Source of the DNA: Actinomadura luteofluorescens
Lineage (GTDB): Bacteria; Actinomycetota; Actinomycetes; Streptosporangiales; Streptosporangiaceae
Direction: 5' to 3'
Length of the DNA stretch: 64,000 nt
Assembly (NCBI RefSeq): GCF_013409365.1
Contig: NZ_JACCBA010000001.1
Location: forward strand, 2,976,001-3,040,000
The notes beneath the pieces were generated by a model. It was not told where the DNA came from and made no database searches. It saw nothing but the letters and a program-made list of their open reading frames with translations. Position 1 is the first letter of the stretch; each line of letters opens with the position of its first letter. Positions 27,748-36,224 of the stretch are shown here, in pieces. The position numbers were made by a program, and so were the translations under genes.

Positions 27748-28800
27748 ATGACAATGCATCGTGGACTCCGCGGGCGCATCGCCGCCGTGGCACTGACCGC
27801 ATCGGTCGCAGCGGGCACGCTCGGCGCCTGCGGCGGCGACGATGGGGGCTCCGGCGGGGACGCGGCCCCGCTGCGGCTCGGCTACTTCCCGAACATCACC
27901 CACGCGACCGCCCTCGTCGGCGTCGAGAAGGGCATCTTCGCCAAGCACCTCGGCACCGCGCCGAAGACCGCGACGTTCAACGCCGGCCCGGCCGCCGTCG
28001 AGGCGCTGTTCTCCGGGGCGATCGACGCGACGTTCGTCGGGCCCAACCCGTCCATCAACGCCTGGTCCAAGTCGCACGGCAAGGCGGTCCACATCATCTC
28101 CGGCGCGGCCTCGGGCGGCGTCTCGCTGGTCGTCAAGCCCGGGATCAAGGGCGTCCAGGACCTGCGCGGCAAGAAGATCGCGACCCCGCAGCTCGGCAAC
28201 ACGCAGGACGTGGCGCTGCGGTACTGGCTGAAGAAGAACGGTCTCGCCGCGAACAAGGACGGCAGCGGGGACGTCAAGGTCGTCCCGCAGGAGAACGCCC
28301 AGACGCTGCAGACGTTCGCGCAGGGCGACATCGACGGCGCCTGGGTGCCCGAGCCGTACGCCTCGCGGCTGATCCTGGAGAACAAGGGCGAGCGGCTGCT
28401 GGACGAGAAGTCGCTTTGGCCCGGCGGCAAGTTCGTCATCACCAACCTGCTCGTCAGCCAGGAGTACGAGAAGAAGCACCCCGAGCAGGTCAAGAAGCTC
28501 CTCCAGGGCGTCGTGGAGGCGACCGACTACATCACTCAGAACAAGGCGGACGCCGAGAAGGTCACCAACGACGCCCTCGCCAAGCTCAGCGGCAAGCCGC
28601 TCAAGCAGGACGTGCTCGCCGCGGCCTTCAAGGAGATCGACTTCACCACCGACCCGGTCGCGTCCTCGCTGGTCGCCGGCGCGGCGCACGCCGAGGAGAT
28701 CGGCCTGCTGGACAAGACCGACCTGGCCGGGATCTACAACCTGGCCCCGCTCAACGACGTGCTCAAGGCGGGCGGGAAGGCACAGGTCAGCGACCGATGA
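27748..28800 (+). CDS. ABC transporter substrate-binding lipoprotein (SsuA/NrtA-like)
   Basis: This 350-residue lipoprotein has a signal ending in GTLGAC (acylated Cys at 28). The mature domain is a type-2 periplasmic binding fold of the SsuA/TauA/ThiY group: LRLGYFPNITHATALVG, FNAGPAAVEALFSGAIDATFVG and GKKIATPQLGNTQDVALRYW. Such proteins bind aliphatic sulfonates, taurine, nitrate or thiamine precursors. The sulfonate reading is inference, encouraged by the many sulfur genes in the window. The ATG at 27748 follows AGGGAAAG. It is the first gene of a three-gene operon; its TGA overlaps the next ATG as ATGA. Confidence 0.87.
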   Translation: MTMHRGLRGRIAAVALTASVAAGTLGACGGDDGGSGGDAAPLRLGYFPNITHATALVGVEKGIFAKHLGTAPKTATFNAGPAAVEALFSGAIDATFVGPNPSINAWSKSHGKAVHIISGAASGGVSLVVKPGIKGVQDLRGKKIATPQLGNTQDVALRYWLKKNGLAANKDGSGDVKVVPQENAQTLQTFAQGDIDGAWVPEPYASRLILENKGERLLDEKSLWPGGKFVITNLLVSQEYEKKHPEQVKKLLQGVVEATDYITQNKADAEKVTNDALAKLSGKPLKQDVLAAAFKEIDFTTDPVASSLVAGAAHAEEIGLLDKTDLAGIYNLAPLNDVLKAGGKAQVSDR

Positions 28801-29573
28801 CCGCGGACACGGCGGTCCGGCTCAGCGAGGTCTCCAAGGCGTTCGGGACGGGCGGATCGGCGCTCCTCGCGCTCGACAGGGTCTCCCTGGACGTGGCGCC
28901 GGGCGAGTTCACGTGCCTGGTCGGCGCGTCCGGCTGCGGCAAGAGCACGCTGCTCAACCTGGTCGCCGACCTCGACCGCCCGAGCGCCGGGACGATCACC
29001 AAGGACGGCGCGCGGGTCGCGCTGATGTTCCAGGAGCCCGCGCTGTTCCCGTGGCTGACCGCGACCGGCAACCTCGAACTCGCCCTGAAGGCGCGGGGCG
29101 TCCCCCGGGGCGAGCGGCGGAGCCGGGCGGCCCGGCTGCTCGACTCGGTGCACCTCGGCGGGTTCGCGGGCCGGCGCCCGCACCAGCTGTCGGGCGGCAT
29201 GCGGCAGCGGGTCGCGCTCGCCCGCGCCCTGGCCCTCACCGAGGACGACGCGGGCGACGGGCAGGGGACCGTCCTGCTGATGGACGAGCCGTTCGGCGCG
29301 CTCGACGCGATGACCCGCGACCTGCTGCACGACGAGATCGAGCGGATCTGGCGGGAGCGCGCCCTGACGGTGCTGTTCGTCACCCACAACGTCAGGGAGG
29401 CGGTGCGGCTCGGCGACCGGGTGGTGCTGCTCAGCAGCCGCCCGGGCCGGGTCGTGCAGGAGTTCCCCGTCCCGATGGAGCGGCCGCGGCGGATCGACTC
29501 GCCCGAGGTCGCCTCCCTGGCCGGGACCATCACCGACCGGCTGCGCGAGGAGGTCGTCCGGCATGGCGCATGA
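28797..29573 (+). CDS. ABC transporter ATP-binding protein (SsuB/TauB-like)
   Basis: This 258-residue ATPase has Walker A GASGCGKST (43-51), a Q-loop in LMFQEPALFPWLT, the signature LSGGMRQR, Walker B VLLMDEPFGALD and the H-loop histidine in LFVTHNVREA. The sequence around the Q-loop (EPALFPWLTATGNLEL) is typical of nitrate/sulfonate/taurine importers. It overlaps the binding-protein gene by 4 nt and the permease gene by 11 nt, so all three are coupled. It acts as a homodimer on the cytoplasmic face of the permease. A short insertion TEDDAGDGQG precedes Walker B. Confidence 0.92.
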   Translation: MTADTAVRLSEVSKAFGTGGSALLALDRVSLDVAPGEFTCLVGASGCGKSTLLNLVADLDRPSAGTITKDGARVALMFQEPALFPWLTATGNLELALKARGVPRGERRSRAARLLDSVHLGGFAGRRPHQLSGGMRQRVALARALALTEDDAGDGQGTVLLMDEPFGALDAMTRDLLHDEIERIWRERALTVLFVTHNVREAVRLGDRVVLLSSRPGRVVQEFPVPMERPRRIDSPEVASLAGTITDRLREEVVRHGA

Positions 29574-30441
29574 CACGGTGCAGGGGGAGGCGCGCCTCGA
29601 ACGCGAGATCGCCGGGCTGGACGCGCTGGAGCTCGGCGGCACGACGCGCGCCCGGCTCCTCCAGCGGGCGTGGTCGGCGGTGTGGCCGATGCTGGCGGCC
29701 GTCCTCATCGCGCTCGCGGCGTGGCAGCTGGTCGTGTGGAGCGGCTGGAAGGAGCCGTGGGTGCTCCCCGGCCCCGGCGACACGCTCCCGGTGTTCTGGG
29801 ACCAGCTCACCTCGGCGCGGTTCTGGGACGCCGTCGCGCTGACGATGCGGCGGGCCGTCGTCGGGTTCGCCTTCGCGGTGGCCGTCGGCGTGGTGGTCGG
29901 CGCGCTGGTGGCGCGGTTCCGGGTGCTGCGCCGGGCGTTCGGATCGCTGATCACCGGGCTGCAGACGATGCCGTCGATCGCCTGGTTCCCGCTCGCCATC
30001 CTGCTGTTCCGGCTCAGCGAGAGCGCGATCCTGTTCGTGGTGATCCTCGGCGCGGCCCCGTCGATCGCCAACGGGCTGATCGCGGGCGTCGACTACACGC
30101 CGCCGATCCTGCTGCGCGCGGGGAAGGTGATGGGGCTGCGCGGCCTCGCGCTGTACCGGCACCTGATCATGCCGGCGTCGCTCCCGTCGTTCGTCGCGGG
30201 GCTGAAGCAGGGCTGGGCGTTCGCGTGGCGCAGCCTGATGGCGGGCGAACTGCTGGTCATCATCGGCGACACGACCTCGCTCGGCGTGCTGCTGTCGCAG
30301 GCCAGGGAGCTGAACAACACCGCCGACATGATCTCCTACATGCTGATGATCCTGATCCTGGGCATCGTGATCGACCGGCTGTTCGGTCTGGTCGACGGAG
30401 CCATCCGGCGCCGCTGGGGCCTGGACGAAGGGTCGGCCTAG
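29563..30441 (+). CDS. ABC transporter permease (SsuC/TauC-like)
   Basis: This 292-residue inner-membrane protein has about six helices. The EAA loop that contacts the ATPase is ILLRAGKVMGLRGLALYRHLIMPASLPSF. QTMPSIAWFPLAILLF and WAFAWRSLMAGELL are characteristic of the NrtB/SsuC/TauC permeases. The cytoplasmic N-terminus of about 45 residues (LEREIAGLDALELG) is longer than usual. The ATG at 29563 lies inside the end of the ATPase gene. With the two preceding genes it completes an importer, probably for an organosulfur or nitrogen anion. No monooxygenase gene (ssuD or tauD) is present nearby. Confidence 0.9.
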   Translation: MAHDTVQGEARLEREIAGLDALELGGTTRARLLQRAWSAVWPMLAAVLIALAAWQLVVWSGWKEPWVLPGPGDTLPVFWDQLTSARFWDAVALTMRRAVVGFAFAVAVGVVVGALVARFRVLRRAFGSLITGLQTMPSIAWFPLAILLFRLSESAILFVVILGAAPSIANGLIAGVDYTPPILLRAGKVMGLRGLALYRHLIMPASLPSFVAGLKQGWAFAWRSLMAGELLVIIGDTTSLGVLLSQARELNNTADMISYMLMILILGIVIDRLFGLVDGAIRRRWGLDEGSA

Positions 30442-30587
30442 AAACTTTTACCCGCCGGCCCGGGTGGAGTCCGCCCTGGTCAGGTATGTAATCCCGGTAC
30501 TGGCATGCCGCGCAGCGCACCGGGGAGGTCGTCATACGCGTCCGGCTCCGCCGGCCGAGGAGCCCGAGCGGCTGGATCTGGCGAGCC

Positions 30588-31946
30588 GTGCTGCGTCACC
30601 CGGAGATCCGGTTCCGGGTGACGGTGGCGGCCTCGCTGATCGCCTTCGTGCTGTCGTCGGCGCTGAGCGCGGTGCTGCTCATCCAGATCAGGCAGACCGC
30701 CTACGTCGACCTCCTCCGGGTGATGGCGCGCGACAACCGGCGGACGGCGACCGCGATCGAGACCGGGCAGTTGACCCTGGACATCTCCCCCACCACCGAA
30801 AGCCTCCAGCAGGTGGTGAACCAGCGGGGGGAGGTCGTCGCGGCCACGCCGCGGATGCAGGGCCGCGCCAGGGTCAGGTTCCCGCCGCCCGACCCCTTCG
30901 ATGAGCGCCGGATCGGCCAGGTCTGCGACATCGACGCACCGGGGGCCCGCTGCTTCGTGATCTTCGAGCGCCGGGTGGGGGTGGGACCGGACGCGCTCTA
31001 CATCATCTCGCTGGCCCCGGCCCAAGGGCCGCTGCCGCGTCCGGTGCTCGGCTCGCTGGTCCTGCTCGGCGTCCCGTTCCTCACCTTTCTCGCCGGCTAC
31101 GGAACGTGGCTGTCGGTGACCCGCGCGCTGCGTCCGGTCGACCGGATCCGCCGGGACCTGGACGAGATCACCGCCACGGACCTGGAGCGCCGCGTCCCGG
31201 AGCCGCACCGGCGCGACGAGGTGGGGCGGCTCGCCGAGAGCGTGAACGCCACCCTGGACCGCCTGGAGGAGGCGGTCGCGCGGCAGCGCGCGTTCGTCTC
31301 CGACGTCTCGCACGAGCTCCGCAGCCCGCTCACCGCGCTGCGCATGGAGCTGGAGCTGGCGCTGTCGGCGCCGGAGGACACCGACGTCCCGGCCGCGCTG
31401 CGCGCCCTCCTCGTCAACACCGAGCGGCTGTCGGCGGTGGTGGACGATCTGCTGGCGCTCGCACGGCTCGACGCCGACAGCACCTTCGCCCGCGAACGGG
31501 TGGACCTGACCGAGATCGTCGACCAGGAGGTGCTGCGCCGCCCGCGCCGCGCGCAGGTGACGGTGCTGGCGGAGGGGCCGGTGACGGTGCGGGGCGGGCG
31601 CAGCGAGCTGTCGCGGCTGCTGACCAACCTCATCGACAACGCCGACCGGCACGCCTCCTCAGAGGTGACGGTGATCCTGCGCCCGGAGCCGCCCTCCACC
31701 GCGGTGGTGGAGGTGATCGACGACGGCACGGGCGTCGCGCCCGAGGACCGCGAGCGGGTGTTCGAGCGGTTCGCGCGGCTGGCGGAGGGCCGGCACCGCG
31801 ACGCCGGCGGCACCGGCCTCGGTCTGGCGATCTCCCGCGACATCGCCGAGGCGCACCGCGGCTCGCTGATCCTCACCGACCGCATCGACGGCGTCCCCGG
31901 CGCCCGCTTCGTCCTGCGCCTCCCCCGCGACGACTCCCCGGGGTAG
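30588..31946 (+). CDS. Orphan sensor histidine kinase
   Basis: This protein of at least 452 residues has a helix at about 10-32, an extracytoplasmic region of about 110 residues with a Cys pair (QVCDIDAPGARCF), a second helix (about 147-168), and HAMP (about 170-225). HisKA follows with phospho-acceptor H242 in SDVSHELRSPLTAL, then HATPase with NLIDNADRH, DDGTGVAPEDRERVFERF and GGTGLGLAIS. All motifs are intact. No response regulator is adjacent on either side. The GTG at 30588 has no good ribosome-binding site. The frame reads back to about 30534, where GGAGG precedes an ATA codon, so the true start may be non-standard. Confidence 0.87.
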   Translation: MLRHPEIRFRVTVAASLIAFVLSSALSAVLLIQIRQTAYVDLLRVMARDNRRTATAIETGQLTLDISPTTESLQQVVNQRGEVVAATPRMQGRARVRFPPPDPFDERRIGQVCDIDAPGARCFVIFERRVGVGPDALYIISLAPAQGPLPRPVLGSLVLLGVPFLTFLAGYGTWLSVTRALRPVDRIRRDLDEITATDLERRVPEPHRRDEVGRLAESVNATLDRLEEAVARQRAFVSDVSHELRSPLTALRMELELALSAPEDTDVPAALRALLVNTERLSAVVDDLLALARLDADSTFARERVDLTEIVDQEVLRRPRRAQVTVLAEGPVTVRGGRSELSRLLTNLIDNADRHASSEVTVILRPEPPSTAVVEVIDDGTGVAPEDRERVFERFARLAEGRHRDAGGTGLGLAISRDIAEAHRGSLILTDRIDGVPGARFVLRLPRDDSPG

Positions 31947-31985
31947 CCGCCCCCGCGGGGACGGCCACCTCCGGTGAACCGGTCG

Positions 31986-32342
31986 TCAGGCCAGGTCGGC
32001 GGCGGTCACCGAGACCTCGATCTCCTCGGTGGGCGCGACGCCCATGGCGCCGGCCAGCCTGCGGAAGGCGCGGGCCTCGTCCGGACGGCTCCGCCGCTCC
32101 AGGGTGCGGGCCAGCGCCTCGTAGGCCCAGCCGTTGCCCGGGTCCAGCTCGACCAGCCGGCGGAACGTCTCCTCGGCGCGGCCGAGCTGGGCGCTGTGGA
32201 AGTAGGCGCGGCCGAGCAGCTCGACCGCGGCGCGGTTGCCCGGCTCGCCGGCGGCGATCGGGGCCAGCATGCGCGCCGCGCCCGCGTAGTCCCGGGCGTC
32301 GAAGAACGACGTCGCGCGCTCGAACTCCTCGTAGGTGGTCAT
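31986..32342 (-). CDS. Small tetratricopeptide-repeat protein
   Basis: This 118-residue protein consists of about two and a half TPR-like helix pairs: FERATSFFDARDYAGAARML, then AVELLGRAYFHSAQLGRAEETFRRL, then WAYEALARTLERRSRPDEARAFRRL. The conserved small and aromatic positions of TPRs are present. Such short TPR proteins act as adaptors, and no partner is evident. The ATG at 32342 has no strong Shine-Dalgarno. It lies downstream of a small coiled-coil gene on the same strand, with a hairpin between them. Confidence 0.8.
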   Translation of the reverse strand: MTTYEEFERATSFFDARDYAGAARMLAPIAAGEPGNRAAVELLGRAYFHSAQLGRAEETFRRLVELDPGNGWAYEALARTLERRSRPDEARAFRRLAGAMGVAPTEEIEVSVTAADLA

Positions 32343-32352
32343 GCCTGCGGAA

Positions 32353-32389
32353 CCGGGGGCGGACGGGGTTTGTTCCCGGCCGCCCCCGG
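32353..32389 (-). terminator. GC-rich hairpin after the small coiled-coil gene
   Basis: The arms CCGGGGGCGG (32353-32362) and CCGCCCCCGG (32380-32389) are perfectly complementary, with a loop that can pair further. It lies 5 bp past the stop of the gene 32394-32612 and just before the TPR gene. Confidence 0.65.
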
Positions 32390-32393
32390 GCGC

Positions 32394-32612
32394 TCAGGTC
32401 ATCCCGAGATCGCCGCGCAGCCGCTCGCGTTCGGCCTCCAGCAGGTCGATCTGCCCCTGCAGCTCCTCGCGCTGGGCGAGGTACTGGCCGGAGTCCACCA
32501 TGTCCGTGGGGTCGCCGGACGGCGACGGAAGGTCCGCGCGCAGCCTCCGCAACGAGTCCTCGATGTCGCGGAGCCGGGCGCGCCGGTCGTCTTCGGTCTC
32601 ACTCTGGTTCAT
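32394..32612 (-). CDS. Small coiled-coil protein of unknown function
   Basis: This 72-residue, highly charged protein has two predicted helices (RRARLRDIEDSLRRLRADLP and YLAQREELQGQIDLLEAERE) joined by a short SPSGDPTDMVDSG loop, so it should form a helical hairpin or coiled coil. It has no cysteines and no membrane segment. The ATG at 32612 is chosen because GGAGGAGGCAC directly precedes it; an upstream in-frame start at 32636 lies inside that ribosome-binding region. I do not recognise a family. It may form an operon with the TPR gene, though a hairpin separates them. Confidence 0.68.
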   Translation of the reverse strand: MNQSETEDDRRARLRDIEDSLRRLRADLPSPSGDPTDMVDSGQYLAQREELQGQIDLLEAERERLRGDLGMT

Positions 32613-32672
32613 GTGCCTCCTCCTCCGGCTCTGCATGCCCGCGCGGCCGCCGTCCTCACCTCGGCGGCGGTG

Positions 32673-33617
32673 TCAGACCCGCAGGACGGTCTTCCCGCGC
32701 GCGCCGCCCATCCGGTTGTCGGCCAGGGCGTCGGCCGCCTGCTCCAGCGGGACCTCCCGCTCGACCCGGACGCGCAGCGCGCCCGAGTCGATCAGGTCGC
32801 TGAGGCGTTCCAGCAGCTCGGCGGACGGCTGTCCCTGCAGGTTGACGCCGCGCAGCCCCTTGGCCTCCATCGAGTCGGGGTTCACCGACCAGGTGGTGGA
32901 GATGTAGGTACCGCCGGGCCGCAGCAGCTGCACGAGGTGCTCGGCCGACCGGTTGTCGCCGGCCATGTCGAGGATCGCGTCGATCCCGTCGGAGTGGACG
33001 GCGAGCACCTGCTGGTTGAGGTCGCCCGCGGAGTGGTCGACGGTCTCGTCCGCGCCGAGGCGCCGCATCGTTCCCGCCATGTCGTCGCGGGCGGTCGCGA
33101 TGACCTTGGCGCCCGCGCGGGAGGCGAGCTGCACCGCGCCCTGCCCGACGCCGCCGGTCGCGCCCACCACGAGGACGGTCTGGCCGGTGTCGATCCGCGC
33201 CTGGTCCACCATGGCGAGCGCGGTCGCGCTCGCGGTCGGCACCGCCGCCGCCTGCGTGTAGATCATCCCTTGCGGCATCCGCGCGACCGGGCCGTCCTCG
33301 CGGACGAGGACGTACTCGGCGTAGCTGCCGAGCCCGCGCTCCACCATGCCGAAGGCCCCGTAGACCTGCTCGCCGTGCCGCAGCCGGGTGACGCCCTCGC
33401 CGGCCTCCTCCACGACGCCCGCGCCGTCCCGGCCGAGGATCAGCGGGAACGGCACGTCGACGGAGTCCTTGAGCATGCCCTCGGCGATCTTCCAGTCCAG
33501 CGGGTTCAGCCCCGCGGCGATCACCCGGACCAGGATCTCGCCGGGCCCCGGCTCCGGGCGCGGCAGGTTCATGAGCGCCGGCGTGGCGCCGTACTCGGAC
33601 ACGGCGATGGCTCGCAT
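32673..33617 (-). CDS. NADP-dependent MDR oxidoreductase (quinone reductase-like)
   Basis: This medium-chain dehydrogenase/reductase has 314 residues. The N-terminal GroES-like domain shows GEILVRVIAAGLNPLDWKIAEG and FPLILGRDGAGVVEEAGEGV. The Rossmann motif VLVVGATGGVGQGAVQLA lies about 150-167. The catalytic zinc ligands of alcohol dehydrogenases are absent, so it is a zinc-free quinone or enone reductase. It would use NADPH on an electrophilic small molecule that cannot be read from sequence. The ATG at 33617 is the natural start. It is a single gene between the small coiled-coil protein and the PBP. Confidence 0.87.
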   Translation of the reverse strand: MRAIAVSEYGATPALMNLPRPEPGPGEILVRVIAAGLNPLDWKIAEGMLKDSVDVPFPLILGRDGAGVVEEAGEGVTRLRHGEQVYGAFGMVERGLGSYAEYVLVREDGPVARMPQGMIYTQAAAVPTASATALAMVDQARIDTGQTVLVVGATGGVGQGAVQLASRAGAKVIATARDDMAGTMRRLGADETVDHSAGDLNQQVLAVHSDGIDAILDMAGDNRSAEHLVQLLRPGGTYISTTWSVNPDSMEAKGLRGVNLQGQPSAELLERLSDLIDSGALRVRVEREVPLEQAADALADNRMGGARGKTVLRV

Positions 33618-33721
33618 GACGATGGTCCCCCGAAACGGATCAGCGCGGGACGCCCGCGTCCCGCTGTCGATCTTCCCGTACCGATCTACCCGCCGGTCGG
33701 ACGATCACACGTCGGCGCAGG

Positions 33722-36154
33722 TCACGCGGGGGCCTGCTGCGGCGGTCCGCCGGGGTCGGGGGTCGGTGTGACGGGCGGGCCGCCTCCCCTGCGCTGCCCG
33801 CCGGGGCCGCGCCCGGCGCCTTTGCTGACGTACAGGGTGATGGTGTCGCCGGGCTCGGCCGACGCGGGCGACAGCCCGGCGACGGTCCCCTTCGGGAACC
33901 GGCGGGACTCCACCGGCGCGCCGATCCGGGCCTTGAAGCCGGCGGCGCGGAGCCTCGCGACGGCCTCGCCCGGCTTCATGCCGCGCACGTCGGGCACCCT
34001 GGCCCGGTCCTCACCGGAGCCCCTGCTGAAGTAGCGCGACGGGGGCCGGTGGAACGAGGACGGACCGGTGCGCGACAGCGCCCCGAGCATGCTCTGCCGC
34101 CAGATCGGCGCCGGGATCGTCGCGCCGAACACCGAGCCGTAGCACCGGCCGTCCATGCACAGGTTCTCCATGGGGTGCTTGTAGCCGCCCCGCGGGTCGC
34201 CGACCCACACGGCCGCCGCCAGGTCCGGGGTGTACCCGGCGAACCAGGCGGCGGAGAAGTTGTCGACGGTCCCCGTCTTGCCCGCGGCGTCGCGGCCGAG
34301 GCCCATGCCGCGCGCGGTGCCCTTGGTCAGGACGCCGCGCAGGACGTAGTTGACGGCGTCCGCGACGCCCTCGTCCATCGCCTTCTCGCAGTGGCGCCCC
34401 GGCACCTTGAGCTTCTTGCCGGACGCGCCGCGGATCTCCCGGATCGCGATCGGCTCGCAGTAGCGGCCGCGGGCGCCGAACGCCGCGTAGGCCGCCGCGA
34501 GCCGCAGCGGGGAGACGGGGTTGAAGCCGAGCGTGAACGAGGGGTACTGCTCCAGCGGCTTGCCGTTCGCCTGCTTCATCCCGAGCCGTTCGGCCATCCT
34601 CACGGTGTCGCAGAGGCCGACCTTCTTTTCCAGGGCGAGGAAGAACGTGTTGACCGAGTGGTGCGTCCCGGTGACGAGGCTGAACTGCTTGCCGCCCTCG
34701 CCGTCGGCGGAGTTGCGCAGGGAGGCGGACGGGTCGCCGACGCGATCGCCGTCGCAGTTGCGGTAGCCGACGGGCGTGTACGCGCGCGGCGCCATCATCC
34801 GGGTCCCGAACGGCATGCCCTCGTCCAGCGCCGCGGCCAGCGTGAACGCCTTGAACGTGGACCCGGCCTGCATGCCGATGCTGGAGCCGTGGCTGGCGTC
34901 GGCGGCGAAGTTGATCCACGTCTTGCCGCGGTCGCGGTCGGGGCCGAGCTCGCGGTCCACGGCCATCGCCTTGATCTCGCCGGTGCCCGGCTGCACCATC
35001 GCCTCGGCGGCGGCCTTGTGCGCGGAGTTCTTCGGCGGGACGTGCCGGTCGACGGCGCGCTGCGCGGCCCTCTGCGCCCGCCGGTCCAGGGTGGTGCGGA
35101 TCGTCAGCCCGCCGCGCTTGAGCAGCTTCTCCCGGTCCTCGGCCGTCTCGCCGAACACCCGGTCGGTGAGGATCTCGCGCTGGACGTAGTCGCAGAAGAA
35201 CGGGGCGTCGCTGGTGACGCAGCCGCTGTGCACGTTGGCGACGTCCAGCCTGACGGGCGCCCGCTTGGCCTCGGCCGCCCTGGCCGGATCGAGCCAGCCG
35301 AGCTCGGCCATCCGGGTCAGGACGGTGTCGCGCCGCTGCCGGGCCGCGCCGGGGTGGCGGATCGGGTCGTAGGCGTAGGGGTAGCGGACGACGCCCGCGA
35401 GCAGCGCCGCCTCCGGCAGCGTCAGCTCGGAGGCGTGCTTGGAGAAGTAGTGCCGGGACGCCGCCTCGACGCCGTAGGCGCCGTCGCCGTAGTAGGCGAT
35501 GTTGAGGTAGCGGCGCAGGATCTCGTCCTTGCTGAACCTCTTCTCCAGCGCGACCGCGTACTTCAGCTCACGGATCTTGCGGGCGGCCGAGACCTCCCGG
35601 GCCTCCTGGCGCTCGGCGTCGGTGTCGGCCTGGGTGAGCAGCAGGTTCTTCACGTACTGCTGGGTGATGCCGGAGCCGCCCTGCGTCACCTGGCCGCTGC
35701 TGAGGTTGCTGGCGAGCGCCCGCAGGGTGCCCTGCGCGTCGATGGCGCCGTGCTCGTAGAAGCGGCTGTCCTCGATCGCCAGCACCGCCTGGCGCAGCAC
35801 CGGGGCGATCTTCTTGAACGGGACGTCGACCCGGTTCTGGTAGAAGAACGTGGCGAGGGTGGAGCCGTCCGCGGCGAGGATCTTCGAGCGCTGCGGGACG
35901 CCCGAGGTGCTCAGCCCGTCCGGCTCGGCCTCGAACCACCCGGCGGCGTCGCGTGCGCCGACGCCCGCCGTGCACGCGGTCGGCAGCAGCATGAGCGCGA
36001 CGAGCAGGCCGGCCAAGCCGCCGAAGGCGCCGAGGCCGCGCAGCGCGCGCGCCTTCTCGGCGCGGGTCGTCGACGGGGTGAGCAGGCGGCGGCGCCGCGC
36101 GGCGGGGGCTCCCCGCCCGGGATCCCCAGCGTCACTTCCGGCCTCGGTCGGCAC
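33722..36154 (-). CDS. Class A penicillin-binding protein with PASTA domain
   Basis: This protein of about 810 residues has an Arg-rich cytoplasmic tail and one membrane helix (about 38-60). The GT51 glycosyltransferase domain has catalytic E128 in IEDSRFYEHGAID plus GGSGITQQYVKNLL. The transpeptidase domain has S432 and K435 in GSTFK, SVN in HHSVNTF, and KTGT near 615. One PASTA domain (about 722-785, VPDVRGMKPGEAVARLRAAGF) precedes a Pro-rich tail. It polymerises and crosslinks peptidoglycan; PASTA domains bind cell-wall fragments. The GTG at 36154 is inferred: TACTCT lies six bases upstream and suggests a leaderless message. The frame is open about 54 codons further. Confidence 0.9.
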   Translation of the reverse strand: MPTEAGSDAGDPGRGAPAARRRRLLTPSTTRAEKARALRGLGAFGGLAGLLVALMLLPTACTAGVGARDAAGWFEAEPDGLSTSGVPQRSKILAADGSTLATFFYQNRVDVPFKKIAPVLRQAVLAIEDSRFYEHGAIDAQGTLRALASNLSSGQVTQGGSGITQQYVKNLLLTQADTDAERQEAREVSAARKIRELKYAVALEKRFSKDEILRRYLNIAYYGDGAYGVEAASRHYFSKHASELTLPEAALLAGVVRYPYAYDPIRHPGAARQRRDTVLTRMAELGWLDPARAAEAKRAPVRLDVANVHSGCVTSDAPFFCDYVQREILTDRVFGETAEDREKLLKRGGLTIRTTLDRRAQRAAQRAVDRHVPPKNSAHKAAAEAMVQPGTGEIKAMAVDRELGPDRDRGKTWINFAADASHGSSIGMQAGSTFKAFTLAAALDEGMPFGTRMMAPRAYTPVGYRNCDGDRVGDPSASLRNSADGEGGKQFSLVTGTHHSVNTFFLALEKKVGLCDTVRMAERLGMKQANGKPLEQYPSFTLGFNPVSPLRLAAAYAAFGARGRYCEPIAIREIRGASGKKLKVPGRHCEKAMDEGVADAVNYVLRGVLTKGTARGMGLGRDAAGKTGTVDNFSAAWFAGYTPDLAAAVWVGDPRGGYKHPMENLCMDGRCYGSVFGATIPAPIWRQSMLGALSRTGPSSFHRPPSRYFSRGSGEDRARVPDVRGMKPGEAVARLRAAGFKARIGAPVESRRFPKGTVAGLSPASAEPGDTITLYVSKGAGRGPGGQRRGGGPPVTPTPDPGGPPQQAPA

Positions 36155-36160
36155 GCGCTC

Positions 36161-36166
36161 AGAGTA
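36161..36166 (-). promoter_or_regulatory. Candidate -10 of a leaderless promoter for the PBP gene
   Basis: On the minus strand TACTCT ends six bases before the GTG at 36154. No Shine-Dalgarno is visible before that GTG. The -35 is not clear. Confidence 0.35.
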
Positions 36167-36224
36167 GACGCGCCTCCCCGAGCGGACCACCCCATCGGCG
36201 AGGTTCCGCCCGTTATCCCCCGAT

